Assembly: GCF_036588685.1 (NCBI RefSeq)
Contig: NC_086378.1
Span: 24,715,578-24,779,577, forward strand
Length of the DNA: 64,000 nt
Reading direction: 5' to 3'
DNA from: Mytilus trossulus
Lineage: Eukaryota; Mollusca; Bivalvia; Mytilida; Mytilidae
Shown here: piece by piece, positions 45,629 to 56,734 of the stretch
Layout: each line of letters opens with the position of its first letter
How positions within the stretch are numbered: position 1 is the stretch's first letter
The notes under the pieces: model-generated
What the model was told of the DNA's origin: nothing
Databases searched by the model: none
Seen by the model: only the letters and a program-made list of their open reading frames with translations
Position numbers and translations under genes: made by a program

Positions 45629-48600
45629 TATAAACATGTACATGTGTACATGCATTAAACATTTTCATTTTTATTTGTAATGTATAAATTGAAGACAAGA
45701 GTAGGTTTAAATGTCATGATTGTAATTACAAGTTACATGTACACAAGTAAAGCTTAAGGAAATGAATAAGAAAACCGTCTCTTTGCCATCACTTTGTTAC
45801 TATTTGTTACAGCACTACCAACACATGCAGCAGCTATGACCACAAGCTCATAGTGAAACCAAAACACCCTATTTTAATTTTCATTTAATTTCTACATGTA
45901 ATATAATAAGATCATGGGCATTGTTATTTTATTTATACTTGAAACATGTACTGTTACAGAAATTGAACCAATAACTGTCAACAATCTCTTAGTAGAAAAA
46001 CAACAAACAAATACACATTTTATGTGTATATATATATTAAAATGTATTACTGCAAACTTTCATTTACTCTGACATCAAATAAAAAACCAACAGAACGACC
46101 ATATACATGTAGATGGTTTTATGTCATTGTCAGAACTTTTTGCCAACCAACTCAGAAAAATACCACTTATAAATTAAGTACATGTGTACCGGTAGGCTTA
46201 ATAGATGAGACAAACAATATTAATAAACATAAAGAAATTGATCTACAGTTGCTAATTCCATGTCCTTTGGACTGGTCATTGGCAGTCATGCCATCTCTTT
46301 ATTTTATATACATGTGTAGGGTAGATCTGCATAAACTGAATTAGTGAGCGTTCCATGACTTGATGGGGACATAAAGTTTTTTAACATGTTTAATGTACCA
46401 TTTTTTTTCACATATCTGCAATCATGCGATATGGCAATACTTGGCTTTAAACATGGTAAAAAATATGTAACAGGTAAAACATTGTTACAGGTAATAAATT
46501 GAGTCAGATTTAGAGATTATGTAACTCGACATGTACATTATAATTTTTAGAAACCTACATACATGTACATCATGTATATCATCTCACAAGTGCATGTAAT
46601 ACTGTGTATACTTTTTACCAAGTGTGTCTTAGTGAATTGCATTATTATATTTTTTATGTTAGTAATTCATGTTAAAAGTGTTCCTTTTGGTGTAAAATTG
46701 TTATATCTTACAAAAAATAACCAATTTTTTTGATAAATTAAAAAAGAATAGCTTTGCACTTAAAAATATTTTTACATATAGACATGATAGATAGCTGTGA
46801 ATTTTTGTTGTCCTTAAGGAAAAGGTGTTTGTTAAAATGTGCATATATATATATGCATACATGTACATGTAATCAGTGTATACATGTACATTGTACATCA
46901 GTAACATGTACATGTACAATGCAAATTAAAGCACATGTACATTTGTTATAGGGACAATTTGCATCTGATTTTGTAAACTATTCAATTTTTTTAAGGCTAA
47001 ATATATAATATTTTATGTTAAACATGTTGAATACAAATGTACATGTTCTTTCATTAGAAAAGAAAGGGAATGAGTTTAATCAGACCGACATTTGACAGAC
47101 AATTTCATGTGCCTAACAATTTTTTTAAAATTTTTTTTTAAAAGTTTTCCCCAATTTATTTTTGATAGAAACTGAACCAATGATTATAGTTGATTCACAA
47201 ATTTCTATATATTCATTGCTATTTGTTTTCTTAGAAGTGTACTATACCAGTACATCAATGATTGAGTGTATGTCTTTTCAGTAGAATACATTTTCTAATT
47301 CATTAAACCTAATTTACTGTACATATGTATACCAATAGTCCAAGAATTAAAAGGAATTCCCATCTGTAAATTTCAAAACTATTTTCTTTTATCAATTTTA
47401 TCATGTTTATGAAGTAGTTGGTTAAGTATATAAAGAACAATTATTTTTGAACATTTGGAATTGTGAACTACATGTACATGTAACTAGCTATAGCAGTTTA
47501 TATAAATCTTAATTGAATTAATCGGTATCCCTACATTTAAAATTTATACTTTTTCATTTTGATAGTCAAATGGGCATTTCAAGCACCTTAGCTTTGTTTA
47601 TTAAGTAATAGTTTAAAATATTACTATGAATTTAAAAATTCACTAGTTATTTTCAAGAAAACGTTTTTCTGTCGAATAAGGTTACCAATTCTAGATCTAC
47701 AACCTGTGGTTTTGCACATGACGTACATGCAATTTGTTTTTGTAAAGACATCTTGAGACTGTTGAATTTGGAAATGCATTTATTTATGATCAAAATGTTT
47801 ATTGTTTTTAAAATGAACAACCACATTTTAGTGGGAAATATTATGTTTTATGCTTAAGTTTGACATATTGAAACAATATTGTCATATGTGTACGTCATCC
47901 ATCTTACATTGTAATTTCCTGGAGAGGGTAAACGTAATTCAAATGGATTAGCAACATTTGGTTCTGGACTAAATACAAACTGTACATTGTAGTCTTAACT
48001 ATTGGAAGACTGGTATAATTTTAAGCTGAAAATGAGATAAATAATATTTAACGCACTTCTACAAATGTATATGAATCTCATACTTGTGCTATGATTTTGA
48101 ACCTACATGTATAAATGTGACTAAAAGTAGGTCATGTATACATGTTAGTAAAAAAAACTTTGGGGGAAGATTTTGTATTTTCTTATATAAAACTCTTGAT
48201 TTATTTTCTTGGCAATGCTTTTCAAGATGAAAGATTGTTTTTAATTGTACATGTACATGTAGCATACATATGTACTTGCCTGTTTGTTAACTTTTTAATT
48301 TGGAACCATCAATTTATGATTGATGTCAGTAATTTTGAATTTAATGTTAGTTCGTGCATTATTTTTTTTTCATACATGTAAATCATCTATAAACATGTCT
48401 ACATATTCTTTTTTTATTTTAATTATTCCTAAAATGATGGATCTTTGATATATATGTACATGTAGTACATTGTTAAAATAGGTTTAAACTTTTAAGAAAG
48501 AATACTATCTGTTGGAATCTTAGTACATATTACGTGAGTAACTACTTATATAAATCATGTAAATGTTAGAAATTTACTTTTGTTTCAAGTCAATTTTGAA

Positions 48601-49500
48601 AGTTAGTGCTATCTTTATATATGTTATAATGTTAAACCCAACGTTGAAATTGTTTTAAAGTGATCTTGAATGAAATATATATATCTACATGTATAAATAT
48701 TCACATAAGTGCTGATGTTTTTGTACGACATTTTTAAATGCTAGTACCATTTTGTCTAGCTCTCTAGCGGAATTGTATTATCATCATATACCTGTTATAA
48801 CTATCCTGAAGTGCTAAAAGGGGAGATAACCTACATTCTTGATATTTGGTTTTGGAGGTTTTTATTTGAAAATCTCATTTTTGGTCAAATGCATTTATTA
48901 AACAACATAAAGTGGAATTATTATGATTTAAGGAGAATACATTTAACACAATAAAAAAATTAATTGAACAAGACATTAAGAATTAAAATTTAAAGGTCTA
49001 ATTAATCTGTATTTAAAAAAAAAAGATATGTCAATTTACAATTATTATCAAAAAGCTTATAAAATTTTACTAGATTCAAAAAATTTACATACATGTATGA
49101 GGAAACGTAGGTTTTGAAATTAAATTCAACTACTTTAACGGGAGCCTCCCCTTTCAATTGGGAGGGTAAACAGGTATGGTAATAAAAACTTTTTTATTTA
49201 AGTTTCCTTTCTCAGGAACATTTGTCTGCTCAAATACATGTATGACCAAATGGTTATGATAAGAGAGGTATGTTTCAAGATAATGATGTAATTTTTTAGA
49301 ATATAATATTTCTAGGACATTAGCGACAACATGTGCAATATACATATTAGGTTGTTTCATTATACAAAATGTTTTAATTTTAAACAAACGTTCTGATTAT
49401 AATTTTTAAAATAATCACAAAACTTGTGCAATGATAACTTGTGTGTATATCAGGTTGTTATACATGTTATTTGATAATATTAATATGATCAAGTAGAAAT
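45629..49500 (+). other. SOCS6 3' flank / probable 3' UTR, rich in ACATGT palindromes
   Basis: No coding exon found. The self-complementary block ACATGT or its extension ACATGTACATGT occurs more than 20 times (for example near 45635, 46529, 46860-46925, 47472, 48250, 48456), densest around 46860-46930. Several ATTTA motifs and poly(A)-signal-like AATAAA sites occur, so the transcript end cannot be fixed by eye. Confidence 0.55.
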
Positions 49501-49520
49501 TTAATAATCTTTTATGAATA

Positions 49521-49653
49521 GATAGGTCTCAATTGACACAATTTAAGCAAGAGTTACTGCCCTTTTGTTACTATTATGGACGTCTTTATGAGAAGTCATT
49601 TATGTAAAGATAGGTCTCAATTCACACAATTTGAGCAAGAGTTACTGCCCTTT
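49521..49653 (+). repeat. 88-bp spaced tandem duplication
   Basis: GATAGGTCTCAATTGACACA at 49521 and GATAGGTCTCAATTCACACA at 49609, each followed by AATTTRAGCAAGAGTTACTG. Confidence 0.75.
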
Positions 49654-49659
49654 TTTTGG

Positions 49660-50735
49660 TCTCCATAATGGAGGTAATTGTGCACAAAAACATTTATAAA
49701 TCAGATTTGCTACATGTATTCTGGCGGAAAGATGTATAAAAAAGTTGTTTTCTTAACAATTTGAAATTTTCTAATTGTATCTTATGTTTCAATTTGGTTA
49801 GTCAAATAAAAACCATTAACCCTTCAAAATGACAGCCAATGAAAATAAGTCAAATCAAGATTAGATAATATCTTAACTTTTCTATACAGAAGATAATTTT
49901 TGCTCTACAATATAATTGTAATGTAAAAAAATAATTCTATGATTAATGACTGGTTAAAATGTATAACATTTATCAGCCCGAAAAATAAACCACAGATTAT
50001 CAGTATTGGTTTAGTTATGACATTTTTAATTAGCTGATACATTTATTTTGTGTCACTATCAAAAAGATAACATGAATGTCAAGAAGGACAAATTTTAATA
50101 CACCATCAAACATTTTTTCAAGGAATTTTTGTTGGACATGTTGGAAATCAATTTTCTAATAAATTGTGTAAAAAAAAAAAAAAATATTAACAGCTTTTCA
50201 TTTATATACCAAAAAGTAAGAATGATAGGGTATATAAATTGAAAGGTGTGCAGTCACAGACCCAAGTGTTAAGTTTTGTAAAGATTCTCTTGGTCTATTG
50301 TAGAAATTCTTATATGGGTAAAAGGGCTTGATGCCTAGCATGAAGACTGAATACAATGAGAATGATGGAATTATGTAACTTGTCATAATAGATGATAATA
50401 TTATTCAACCTTTTTTTTGTTTTGAAGTTTTTACATAAAATTTAAGAGTGATAATATGTTTATAACATAAAATTCGCATTTCATTGGGCATAAATCATTT
50501 CATTTCATGTCTTTGTCTTTAAAAAGAACAAATTCATCATAGCTTCATTATTGAACTCTCTAGGAAATTAATATACCATGTATTTGTTGATCATTTTGCA
50601 AGTCAAAGACTTTTACATTAAAATATATATAAAACAGTTTCCAATGTGTTTTTCTTCAATTTATATTCATATATCCTGTTATCAAATGGTAGATGATTTG
50701 AAAGATAAAACTAATTTCTAGGCTTAAACTAGATT
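49660..50735. other. Intergenic, no feature recognised
   Basis: AT-rich. A 15-A run occurs near 50170. No exon, RNA gene or paired repeats found. Confidence 0.5.
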
Positions 50736-50739
50736 TCAG

Positions 50740-51734
50740 TCTTTCTTATTATAAGTAATAGGATAATTATATTTGGTATGTGCGTACCTTGCAAGGTCCT
50801 CATGCCTGTCAGACAGTTTTCACTTGACCTTGACCTCATTTCATGGATCAGTGAACAAGGTTAAGTTTTGGTGGTCAAGTCCATACCTCGGATACTATAA
50901 GCAATAGGGCTAGTATATTCGGTGTATGGAAGGACTGTAAGGGGTACATGTTCAACTGGCAGATGTTATCTGACCTTGACCTCATTTTCATGGTTCAGTG
51001 GTTATAGTTCAGTTTTTGTGTTTTGGTCTATTTTTCTCATACTTTATGCAATAGATCTACTATATTTGTTGTATGGAATGATTGTATGGTGTACATGTCT
51101 AGCGGGGAGATGTCATCTGACCTTGACCTCATTTTCATGGTTGAATGGTCAAAGTTAAGTTTTTGAGTTTTGGTCTTTTTATCTAATACTATATGCTATA
51201 GGTCAACTATATTTGGTGTATGGAAATATTTTATGATCTATATGTCAGTCGCGCAGGTGTTTTTGACCTCAACCTCATTTTCATGGTTCATTGCTCAGTG
51301 TTAAGTTTTTGTGTTTTGGTCTATTTTTCTCGTACTTTATGCAATAGATCTACTATATTTGTTGTATGGAATGATTGTATGGTGTACATGTCTAGCGGGC
51401 AGATGTCATCTGACCTTGACCTCATTTTCATGGTTGAATGGTCAAAGTTAAGTTTTTGAGTTTTGGTCTTTTTATCTAATACTATATGCTATAGGTCAAC
51501 TATATTTGGTGTATGGAAATATTTTATGATCTATATGTCAGTCGCACAGGTGTTTTTGACCTCGACCTCATTTTCACGGTTCATTGCTCAGTGTTAAGTT
51601 TTTGTGTTTTGGTCTATTTTTCTTAAACTATAAGTAATAGGTCAACTATATTTGTTATATGGAAGCATTGTTAGCTGTACATGTCTGCTTGGTATGGTTC
51701 ATCTGACCTTGACCTCATTCTCATGGTTCATTGG
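50740..51734 (+). repeat. T4 tandem-unit element, left part
   Basis: Units of about 146 bp each centred on TGACCTTGACCTCATTTTCA (about 50970, 51118, 51412, 51704) or a variant TTTGACCTCAACCTCATTTT. The segments near 51090-51260 and 51385-51555 are almost identical, so the recent unit of duplication is a dimer of about 294 bp. The element is interrupted by a T2 insertion and resumes at 53779. Short frames (such as 50922-51158) result from the repeats. Confidence 0.8.
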
Positions 51735-53775
51735 TTTTTATACGACCGCAAAATTTGAAAAAAATTTCATTGTATATTGCTATCACGTTGGCGTTGTCGT
51801 CGTCATAATACTTTTAGTTTTCGCACTCTAACTTTAGTAAAAGTGAATAGAAATCTATGAAATTTTAACACAAGGTTTATGACCACAAAAGGAAGGTTGG
51901 TATTGATTTTGGGAGTTTTGGTCCCAACATTTAAGAATAATGGGCCAAAAAGGGCCCAAATAAGCATTTTCTTGGTTTTCGCACTATAACTTTAGTTGAA
52001 GTTAATAGAAATCTATGAAATTTTGACACAAGGTTTATGACCACAAAAGAAAGGTTGGGAGTTTTGTTTTCAACAGTTTAGGAATTAGGGGCCAAAAAAG
52101 GGCCCAAATAAGCATTATTCTTTGTTTTCGCACAATAACTTTAGTTTAAGTAAATAGAAATCTATGAGATTTAAACACAAGGTTTATGAAAGGAAGGTTG
52201 GTATTGATTTTGGGAGTTTTGGTCCCAACAGTTTAGGAAAAAGGGGCCCAAAGGGTCCAAAATTAAACTTTGTTTGATTTCATCAAAATTGAATAATTGG
52301 GGTTCTTTGATATGCCGAATCTAACTGTGTATGTAGATTCTTAACTTTTGGTCCTGTTTTCAAATTGGTCTACATTAAGGTCCAAAGGGTCCAAAATTAA
52401 ACTTAGTTTGATTTTGACAAAAAATGAATCGGTTGGGTTCTTTGATATGCTGAATCTAAAAATGTACTAAGTTTCTTGATTATTGGCCCAGTTTTCAAGT
52501 TGGTCCAAATCGGGGTCCAAAATTAAACTTTGTTTGATTTCATCAAACATTGAATAAATGGGGTTCTTTGATACCCCAAATCTAACTGTGTATGTAGATT
52601 CTTCATTTTTGGTCCTGTTTTCAAATTGGTCTACATTAAAGTCCAAAGGGTCCAAAATTAAACTTAGTTTGATTTTAACAAAAATTGAAATCTTGGGGTT
52701 TTGATATGCTGAATCTAAAAATGTACTAAGTTTCTTGATTATTGGCCCAGTTTTCAAGTTGGTCCAAATCGGGGTCCAAAATTAAACTTTGTTTGATTTC
52801 ATCAAAAATTGAATAAATGGGGTTCTTTGATACGCCTAATCTAACTGTGTATGTAGATTCTTCATTTTTGATCCTGTTTTCAAATTGGTCTACATTAAAG
52901 TCCAAAGGGTCCAAAATTAAACTTAGTTTGATTTTTACAAAAATTGAAATCTTGGGGTTCTTTGATATGCTGAGTCCAAACATGTACTTAGATTTTTTAT
53001 TATGGGCCCAGTTTTCAAGTTGGTCCAAATCAGGATCTAAAATTATTATATTAAGTATTGTGCAATAGCAAGTCTTTTCAATTGCACAGTATTGTGCAAT
53101 GGCAAGAAATATCTAATTGCACAATATTGTGAAGCAATTTTTTTTTTAATTAGAGTTATCTTTCTTTGTTCAGAATAGTAAGCAAGAAATATCTAATTGC
53201 ACAATATTGTGCAATAGCAAGATGTTTTTTTAATTGGAGTTATCTTTCTTTGTCTAGAATCAACTTAAATCTTTGTTATATACAATATACAATGTATATT
53301 CACTTTTTACTACCAACTGATAAATTAAAATAATCTTTACCATTCAGTGATAAAAGGCAGTTTGTTTACATCTTAATATTTTATGATGTATTAAATGAGA
53401 AGTTATTGTTGCAAACTCCATTAGAAATTTTAATTGAGATTTGTTTTGGAATAAGGGAAAGGGGGATGTGATTAAAAAAATTGGGTTCAATTTTTCTCAT
53501 TTGAAATTTCATAAATAAAAAGAAAATTTCTTCAAACATTTTTTTGAGAGGATTAATATTCAACAGCATAGTGAATTGCTCTAAGAGAAAACAAAAAAAT
53601 TAAGTTCATTAGAACACATTCATTCTGTGTCAGAAACCTATGCTGTGTCAACTATTTAATCACAATCCAAATTTAGAGCTGAATCCAGCTTGAATGTTGT
53701 GTCCATACTTGCCCCAACCGTTCAGGGTTCAACCTCTGCGGTCGTATAAAGCTACGCCCTGCGGAGCATCTGGTT
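51735..53775 (-). mobile_element. T2 element, complete, inserted in T4
   Basis: Inverse orientation: starts TTTTTATACGACCGCAAAAT and ends GCGGAGCATCTGGT, about 2.04 kb. Same internal order as the other complete copies, read backwards. T4 sequence resumes beyond it with TTAATGTTTAGTTTATGTGT. Frames at 52467-53028 are shadows of the tandem units. Confidence 0.85.
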
Positions 53776-53905
53776 GTTTAGTTATCTTGGTTAATGTTTA
53801 GTTTATGTGTCAGTTTTTAATAAAGCTTTATACTTAGGACTATCAACATATTATCAATGATAAGTAAAGAAGGCGAGACATTTCAGTGTGTGCACTCTTG
53901 TGTTT
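53776..53905 (+). repeat. T4 element, right end
   Basis: CAGTTTTTAATAAAGCTTTA, TACTTAGGACTATCAACATA and AGTAAAGAAGGCGAGACATT match the inverse of the head at 3046-3150, closing the T4 copy begun at 50740. Confidence 0.7.
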
Positions 53906-54333
53906 ACATAATATCAATGTGTACCTCAATCTTAACATAATTTTGTTTTAAGAAATGATTTGGTCGTAGGTCGATGATAAGAGCTGCCTCATTATTTTTA
54001 CAAAGCAAAAACGATTTACTAAAAACATGTGCAAATACTTGTCAAAGAAGTTGGCACTAATCTCATCCGATATAATTCTATATTCATTGCAACGCTTTTT
54101 CTGATAGAAGGCCACTCTGCATGTGTAATAAGTATAGTTGTATCAATAATTGGCATTGAAATCTTTCATGCATATGTTTTTTTCAATATTTTATTCTGAA
54201 AAGAAGTGTTGTGTACAGTGTTTAGCTGACCACATAAATCCTTCTGTATGGTGCATAGTTAAGATGATGTACACCATACACAAAAACAAAATTTCCATAC
54301 TCTTTTATTACCCAAAAAGTTTCAAGGAATTAA

Positions 54334-54498
54334 GGAATAACAGTACTGTAGTTGAAGAGTTGCCACCATCAATTGTAGATTTGACGGTCGCAAATGCAGT
54401 TTTACTGGCGACGCGGAGCGGAGACAGTAAAACGGAGATTTGCGACCGTCAAATCAAAATTGATGGTGGCAACTCTTCAACTACAGTACTGTTATTCC
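54334..54498. repeat. Fold-back hairpin, about 74-bp arms
   Basis: GGAATAACAGTACTGTAGTT pairs with AACTACAGTACTGTTATTCC. Pairing continues through GAAGAGTTGCCACCATCAA and GATTTGACGGTCGCAAAT. The loop is GGCGACGCGGAGCGGAGAC. A lone copy of one inner block (CAATTGTGGATTTGACGG) lies at 54815-54832, suggesting the arms derive from a single-copy precursor nearby. The 118-codon frame across it is palindrome-derived. Confidence 0.85.
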
Positions 54499-54499
54499 G

Positions 54500-55190
54500 A
54501 TTCTAATGCATTACAAAAAGAAAAAAATACGATAAAACTTGAAAAAATGTCTAAATTTGTCAAATAAAAAAAAATCCGCGAAACTTCATGAATAATTTTG
54601 GCACAAAGACATCATGGCTAAACGTGACGTCATACAAACGAAAACTTACAAACTGGAGGTTATTTCATTACCTGTACGCTTCAAATTTGGATAAAATTAC
54701 ATTAAAACGGCAAATTCGAGGTAGGTGTTGTTTTATTTTTGATTATATAGTAGTAATCGAACATTTGTTGAATTATCAATTCAAAATGGCGGGTCTCTCC
54801 TCAGTTACGCCTGGTCAATTGTGGATTTGACGGCAACTGTTAGCCAATGAAAAAAATTGTTACATCCAAATTGCATTAGAATGAGTAATCACAGATAGGT
54901 TTATTATTGCAAATTGGTAACTATAACTTTTGCCCTGTAATAGCTTTCTTTCAGGTAAAACATGTAAATGTCTCGACAATTGTATCGAAATTGAAAGTTG
55001 GTGTTGACATTTACAACTATTTGCGCATTTACAAGTTAATTGTTCTTTTTAGAATATTAAAATTGCTGAACATGATACACAGTGTTCAAGGATCATAAGG
55101 TGAACATGTCCATGTGCAGGTGTCATGGTTTAGTGATATTAGTAATTTTTTATAGGAATGTATTATGGTAATCCGTTGTCCATCATTAAT
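54500..55190. other. Intergenic, no gene recognised
   Basis: Apart from the single half-arm at 54815, no structure is supported. Frames of 63-80 codons here lack any family signature. Confidence 0.45.
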
Positions 55191-55366
55191 TTTCAATTGC
55201 ACAGTATTCAGCAATAGCAAGAAATCTTCAATTGCACAGTAATGTGCAATAGCAAGAAATTTTCAATTGCACAGAATTGCGCAATAGCAAAAAATCTTCA
55301 ATTGCACAGTGTTGTGCAATAGCAAGAAATATCTAATTGCGCAATATTGAGCAATAGCAAGAAATT
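55191..55366 (+). repeat. 35-bp array of hairpin units, 5 copies
   Basis: TTGCACAG recurs at 55197, 55232, 55267 and 55302 with exact 35-bp spacing, and a fifth diverged unit follows. Each unit holds an inverted pair such as ATTGCACAGTAATGTGCAAT followed by AGCAAGAAAT. In complete T2 copies only two or three such units occur, so this copy shows expansion. Confidence 0.88.
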
Positions 55367-55931
55367 TTCAATTTAAGTTATCTTTCTTTGTCCAGAATAG
55401 TAATTGAATCAATTTAAAACATTGTTTTATGCAATATACAATGTCTATTCATTTTTACTACCAACTGATAAATTAAAACAATCTTTACCATTCAGTGATA
55501 ACAAGCACTTTTTTTTACATTTTAATATTTTATGATGTATTTAAATGAGTAGTTATTGATGCAAACTCCATTAGAAATTTGTATTTTGATCAGTTTTGGA
55601 ATAAGGAATAGGGGGATGTGAGAAAAATAATTGGGGGGGGGGGGGTCTTTTTCTCATTTCAGATTTCATAAATAAAAAGAAAATTTCTTCAAACATTTTT
55701 TTGAGAGGATTAATATTCAACAGCATAGTGAATTGCTCAAAGGCAAAAAATAAAAATAAGTTCATTAGACCACATTCATTCTGTGTCAGAAACCTATGAT
55801 GTGTCAACTATTTAATCACAATCCAAATTTAGAGCTGAATCCAGCTTGAATGTTGTGTCCATACTTGCCCCAACCATTCAGGGTTCAATCTCTGTGGTCG
55901 TATAAAGCTGTGCCCTGCAGAGAATCTGGTT
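55191..55931 (-). mobile_element. T2 element, head half only, inverted
   Basis: Ends CTGCAGAGAATCTGGTT and carries the ATTCACTATGCTGTTGAAT segment in inverse, but the 160-bp units and the GAC-rich tail are missing. At its free end sits an expanded hairpin array (55191-55366). A 10-G run occurs near 55636. Confidence 0.75.
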
Positions 55932-56129
55932 TTATTTTATATTTTGGGTTATTTTATTCATAAAAAGTTTTTTTTTCCAGTTTTCTGACAATGCTTTGAG
56001 CAGTTATCATGAAACTTTGGTGTCTGGTTTATTTCTATTTAGATAACCTCCCTTTAGTTTTTCATGAATTTCTGATATGACAAGTGAGAAGTTATTGAAC
56101 TTTATTCTTTTAAAAAGCAACGGCGTATG

Positions 56130-56720
56130 ATGCGCTCATGGTGCAGCTGTGTATTTGTGTTTGTGTCTGTTTTTCCATCACAATATGCAAAAAGTATGCT
56201 ATATTTGGTGCATGGAATGATTATAAGGTGTATATGTGCAATGAGCAGGTGTCATCAGACCTTGACCTCATTTTCATGGTAACTCAGAGGTCAAAGTTAA
56301 GTTATTGAGTTTTGGTCCGTTTTCTAATACTATATGCAATAGGTCAACTTTATTTGTTACATGGAAATATTTCATTATGTACATGTCGGTATAACGGTTT
56401 TATTTGACCTTGACCTCATTTCATGGTTCATTGCTCAGTGTTAAGCTTCTGTGTGTTGGTCTGTTTTAAAAGCAATAGGCCAACTATTCTTGTATGGAAA
56501 GAATATAAGCTGAATATGTCTGTCTGGCAGGTATCATCTGTCCCTGACCTTATTTTTGTGGTTCATTTGTCTATATTAGGTTTTCATGGTTAATTATGTC
56601 TCTTAGCTAATTAACTATTTCATGCAGATTGATTGTCTGTCTGTCTGGCATGGTTCATCTGATCTTGACCTCATTTTCATGGTTCATTCATGATTGGTGA
56701 ATGTTTAGTTTTATAAGTTT
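56130..56720 (+). repeat. T4 element, second copy, left part
   Basis: Units with GACCTTGACCTCATTTTCAT (about 56270), TTGACCTTGACCTCATTTCA (56404) and GATCTTGACCTCATTTTCAT (56663). More diverged than 50740-51734. Interrupted by a SINE and closed at 57335-57520. Confidence 0.7.
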
Positions 56721-56734
56721 AAACATATTTATTT

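Noticed and set aside
52467..53028. Two frames of 96-100 codons with internally repeated text ([24 protein letters not shown])
   Set aside because: Translations of T2 body units; similar frames occur in several T2 copies (26602, 33172) but are broken in others, and no start or family signature is conserved.
54150..54506. 118-codon plus-strand frame
   Set aside because: Its second half is the palindrome at 54334-54498; no support as a gene.
53818..55098. Possible additional gene between T4 and T2 copies
   Set aside because: No frame shows a recognisable domain or conserved splice structure.
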